From positions 1 through 64,000 of the forward strand of contig DATLQX010000141.1 of the NCBI GenBank assembly GCA_035534995.1: a stretch of DNA of 64,000 bases. Reading direction: 5' to 3'. A program made the translations under genes and the position numbers. The DNA comes from JANWHV01 sp035534995. Its GTDB lineage: Bacteria; Chloroflexota; UBA5177; JANWHV01. Of this stretch, positions 61,810-64,000 are shown in pieces. The notes under the pieces were generated by a model, which was given only the letters and a program-made list of their open reading frames with translations, did not search any database and was not told where the DNA came from. The stretch's first letter is position 1; each line of letters starts with the position of its first letter.

Positions 61810-62991
61810 ATGCGCACGCAGGTCGGCATCGTGGGGGCGGGACCAGCGGGGTTGCTGCTCTCTCACTTATTGCACCTTCAGGGTATAGAGTCAGCCATCA
61901 TTGAGGTGCGCGCCCGGCAGTATATCGAGGAACGGGTCCGGGCCGGGGTGTTGGAGCAAGGCACTGTCGCTCTTCTCAACCAGACTGGGCTGGGCGAGAG
62001 GATGACACGGGAAGGCCTGATCCATCGCGGCATCGCGATCCGCTTTGCTGGGCACAGCCACCGCCTGGATTTTGACGATTTGACCGGCGGCAAGGCCATC
62101 ACGGTCTATGGGCAGCACGAGGTGGTCAAGGACCTGATCGCGGCTCGACTCGCCGCCGGTGGTCAGATAGTCTTCGAGGCCACGCGGGTGAGCGTTCATG
62201 ACTTCAATGGCAGCCGGCCACGCATCCGTTACGAGGACGAGAAGCGGACGCCGTGCGAGCTGGCCTGTGACTTCATCGCGGGGTGCGATGGCTCGCACGG
62301 GATCTGTCGCCCCTCCATTCCGGACGGAGTCCTGAGCATCTACCAGCGTGACTACCCGTTTGCCTGGCTGGGGATCCTTGCCGAATCGATCCCCCTCTCG
62401 GAGGAACTGATCTATACCCACCATGAACGAGGCTTCGCCCTGTTCAGCATGCGCGCCCCTGCCATCACCCGCCTCTATCTGCAGTGTGCTCCAGCCGAGA
62501 ATCTCGCCGAGTGGCCCGATGATCGCATCTGGGCGGAACTCCATGCCCGCCTCGATGAGGAGAAGGGTGGTCAGCGGCTGGCAGAGGGGCCGATCTTGAG
62601 GAAAGGCATCACCGGCATGCGAAGTCTGGTGGTTGAGCCCATGCGCCATGGGCGCCTGTTCCTGGCCGGGGACGCGGCGCACATTGTCCCGGCAACCGGG
62701 GCGAAGGGCCTGAATCTCGCGGTGGCCGATGTCCAGGTGCTGGCACACGCACTCACGGCATATTACAAGACGGGAGACACCGATTCGCTGGATCGCTACT
62801 CGGACATCTGCCTCCGCCGGGTCTGGAAGGTACAGCGGTTCTCGTGGTGGATGACCTCGCTGCTCCATCGTTTCGCGGGCCAATCCGCCTACGATCAGCG
62901 GATCCAACGGGCGGACCTCGAATATCTCGTGCACTCGCGGGCGGCGGCCCAGAGTCTGGCCGAGAATTACGTTGGGCTGCCTCTGGAGTAA
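61810..62991 (+). CDS. pobA: 4-hydroxybenzoate 3-monooxygenase
   Basis: 393-residue FAD-dependent PHBH: GAGPAG (residues 9-14), the ERVRAGVLEQGTVALL stretch, IAGCDGSHGICRP and GDAAHIVPATGAKGLNLAVA are specific for PobA. It uses NADPH or NADH and O2 to turn 4-hydroxybenzoate into protocatechuate, feeding the genes before it. GGAGGAAAG precedes the ATG at 61810. It is the last gene of the run. Confidence 0.93.
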   Translation: MRTQVGIVGAGPAGLLLSHLLHLQGIESAIIEVRARQYIEERVRAGVLEQGTVALLNQTGLGERMTREGLIHRGIAIRFAGHSHRLDFDDLTGGKAITVYGQHEVVKDLIAARLAAGGQIVFEATRVSVHDFNGSRPRIRYEDEKRTPCELACDFIAGCDGSHGICRPSIPDGVLSIYQRDYPFAWLGILAESIPLSEELIYTHHERGFALFSMRAPAITRLYLQCAPAENLAEWPDDRIWAELHARLDEEKGGQRLAEGPILRKGITGMRSLVVEPMRHGRLFLAGDAAHIVPATGAKGLNLAVADVQVLAHALTAYYKTGDTDSLDRYSDICLRRVWKVQRFSWWMTSLLHRFAGQSAYDQRIQRADLEYLVHSRAAAQSLAENYVGLPLE

Positions 62992-63099
62992 AGGCTCCGA
63001 CCGGGCATGCTATCCTGAAGTCAGGCTGCGCCAGGCGGGCTCTGGTGAGGTCGGATCAAGCCTGCTGCCCACCCATCGCTTGCCTGGAGGAGAGAGACC

Positions 63100-64000
63100 A
63101 TGCCCGCCCGGCCTTCCAGCGCGCGGCCACATCCCAGGCTTGGCCGGCGCGTCACGGCGTATGCGCTCAGTTTCACCGGATTGACCGACAACGCGCGACG
63201 CCTGTTGGTTGGGGCGACCAGCCTCTGGGTCGGGATCGGCGTGTTCGGCGTCCTGTTTAACCTCTATCTAATCGCCCTCGGCTACAGCGTGGCCTTTGTC
63301 GGCTTGCTTGCCGCCCTTTCGACCGTGGGGCAGGCAGCGGTCTCCCTCGTTCTTGCTCCCTTGCTACGTAGCTGGCCGACCCGCACGGTGATGGCCTCGG
63401 CCACTGCTTTGGTGACAGTGACCATGGCCGCCTCCGCTCTCTTCACCGCCGCGCCGGCCCTGATTGTCCTGACCTTCCTCCAGGGGGCGGCGATCGCGGC
63501 GGCCAGCATTCCCTCATCGCCCTTCATCATGGAGCAGGCACCAGTGGATCGGCGGGCGCACCTGTTCTCGGCGTACATGGCTTCAACCAACTTCGGCTCC
63601 ATGGCCGGCTCCTTGATCAGCGGGGTGATCCCGACCATCGGCGCCATCCTCCCCGTGCTCCGCGGCCATGTGGTGGTCCAGGACCGCTTCGGGCTGCTCC
63701 TTGGGGCCGCGATTACGATTGTGGGGATCGTGTCACTCTGGCGGATCACCGGCGAACGGGCGCCGGAGGACAGCGACTCCGCCGGTACGCGCGCCGCGTT
63801 CGGCGTGCCGGTCGACGAGGAGGCGCGGCAGGGAGACGTGCGGGCCATGATGGCGGCGACCGCGTGCATCGCCCTGGCCCTTGGCGCCGTGTATCCCCTC
63901 TTCAACGTCTATTTTTCCACCGTACACCATGCATCAACGGCGACTATCGGCCTCCTGTACGCGGTGTCGGGGGTGCTATGCACCGCCGGTTCCTTTCTGG
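63100..64000 (+). CDS. MFS transporter, partial
   Basis: About 300 residues before the window ends. Hydrophobic segments in the 12-helix MFS rhythm; the first helix pair includes SLWVGIGVFGVLFNLYLIAL, and a loop of about 45 residues (VDEEARQGDVRAMM) marks the two-domain centre. GGAGGAGAG precedes the ATG at 63100. It starts 108 bases after pobA, so its place in the operon is uncertain. Substrate unknown; export or uptake of an aromatic compound would fit the context. Confidence 0.8.
   Translation, partial: MPARPSSARPHPRLGRRVTAYALSFTGLTDNARRLLVGATSLWVGIGVFGVLFNLYLIALGYSVAFVGLLAALSTVGQAAVSLVLAPLLRSWPTRTVMASATALVTVTMAASALFTAAPALIVLTFLQGAAIAAASIPSSPFIMEQAPVDRRAHLFSAYMASTNFGSMAGSLISGVIPTIGAILPVLRGHVVVQDRFGLLLGAAITIVGIVSLWRITGERAPEDSDSAGTRAAFGVPVDEEARQGDVRAMMAATACIALALGAVYPLFNVYFSTVHHASTATIGLLYAVSGVLCTAGSFL

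Noticed and set aside
1..64000. tRNA, rRNA, riboswitch and CRISPR features
   Set aside because: Looked for cloverleaf-like and array-like sequence by eye; none seen. Absence by eye is not proof.

Overview
High-GC bacterial chromosomal DNA with an accessory, metabolically broad gene content. The lineage is probably Chloroflexota. That is an inference from style rather than from a marker gene: secreted proteins carry Thr/Pro linkers of the TATPTATP type, there are kelch, YVTN and HAF beta-propellers and many PRC-barrel/CsbD/general-stress proteins, and sugar-acid catabolism genes are scattered about. No rRNA, tRNA, CRISPR array or replication origin was recognised. One solitary tyrosine recombinase and one VapBC pair are the only mobility or addiction genes.

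Layout. 1-9.1 kb: VOC protein (cut by the window edge), secreted phospholipase C/acid phosphatase, membrane protein, DUF2171-like protein with a clear terminator, DHH phosphoesterase, GH4 glycosidase, VapBC, a decayed VOC gene and a large kelch protein. 9.3-17.8 kb: tyrosine recombinase, PadR-controlled ABC exporter, M42 aminopeptidase, O-methyltransferase, CsbD and general-stress proteins, divergent NodB-like deacetylase, HpaI-type aldolase. 18-25 kb: peptide-type SBP and two permeases without ATPases, then a 1,105-residue CheB-CheR-PAS-kinase protein. 25-34.5 kb: PRC-barrel and other stress-type small proteins, DoxX, an enolase-superfamily enzyme, an M24 peptidase, GH130, a truncated ScyD-like protein, an HtrA-like protease and a GlsB-like protein. 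34.5-47.5 kb: OmpR-type two-component pair, YVTN propeller, a chemoreceptor translationally coupled to a cupredoxin, DUF2231-Rieske protein, NHL-type propeller, CHAP protein, and an unusual HAF-propeller/type I SBP fusion. 47.5-50.3 kb: a large secreted protein of unknown function and an orphan Hcp-like protein.

51.1-63 kb is the most coherent part. A divergent IclR (PcaR/PcaU type) regulator faces a twelve-gene run: a Liv-type ABC importer (SBP, LivG, LivF, LivH, LivM), a two-subunit CoA-transferase (PcaI/J role), protocatechuate 3,4-dioxygenase beta and alpha, PcaB, PcaD, PcaC and PobA. Most junctions overlap or nearly overlap, so it reads as one operon that imports an aromatic acid, hydroxylates 4-hydroxybenzoate to protocatechuate and carries it to beta-ketoadipyl-CoA. 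The thiolase PcaF is not in the window. The intergenic promoter shows TTGACG-17 nt-TATAAA followed by two dyads, one of them GTTCG-N5-CGAAC, which resembles the known PcaU/PobR operators. An MFS permease follows and is cut by the window end.

Intergenic DNA is rich in hairpins and in short dispersed repeats. A 25-mer and a 17-mer are both shared between 12.8-13.0 kb and 42.7-42.8 kb, REP-like hairpins cluster at 26.4-26.55 kb, and there is a 158-bp inverted-repeat unit at 16.0-16.2 kb.
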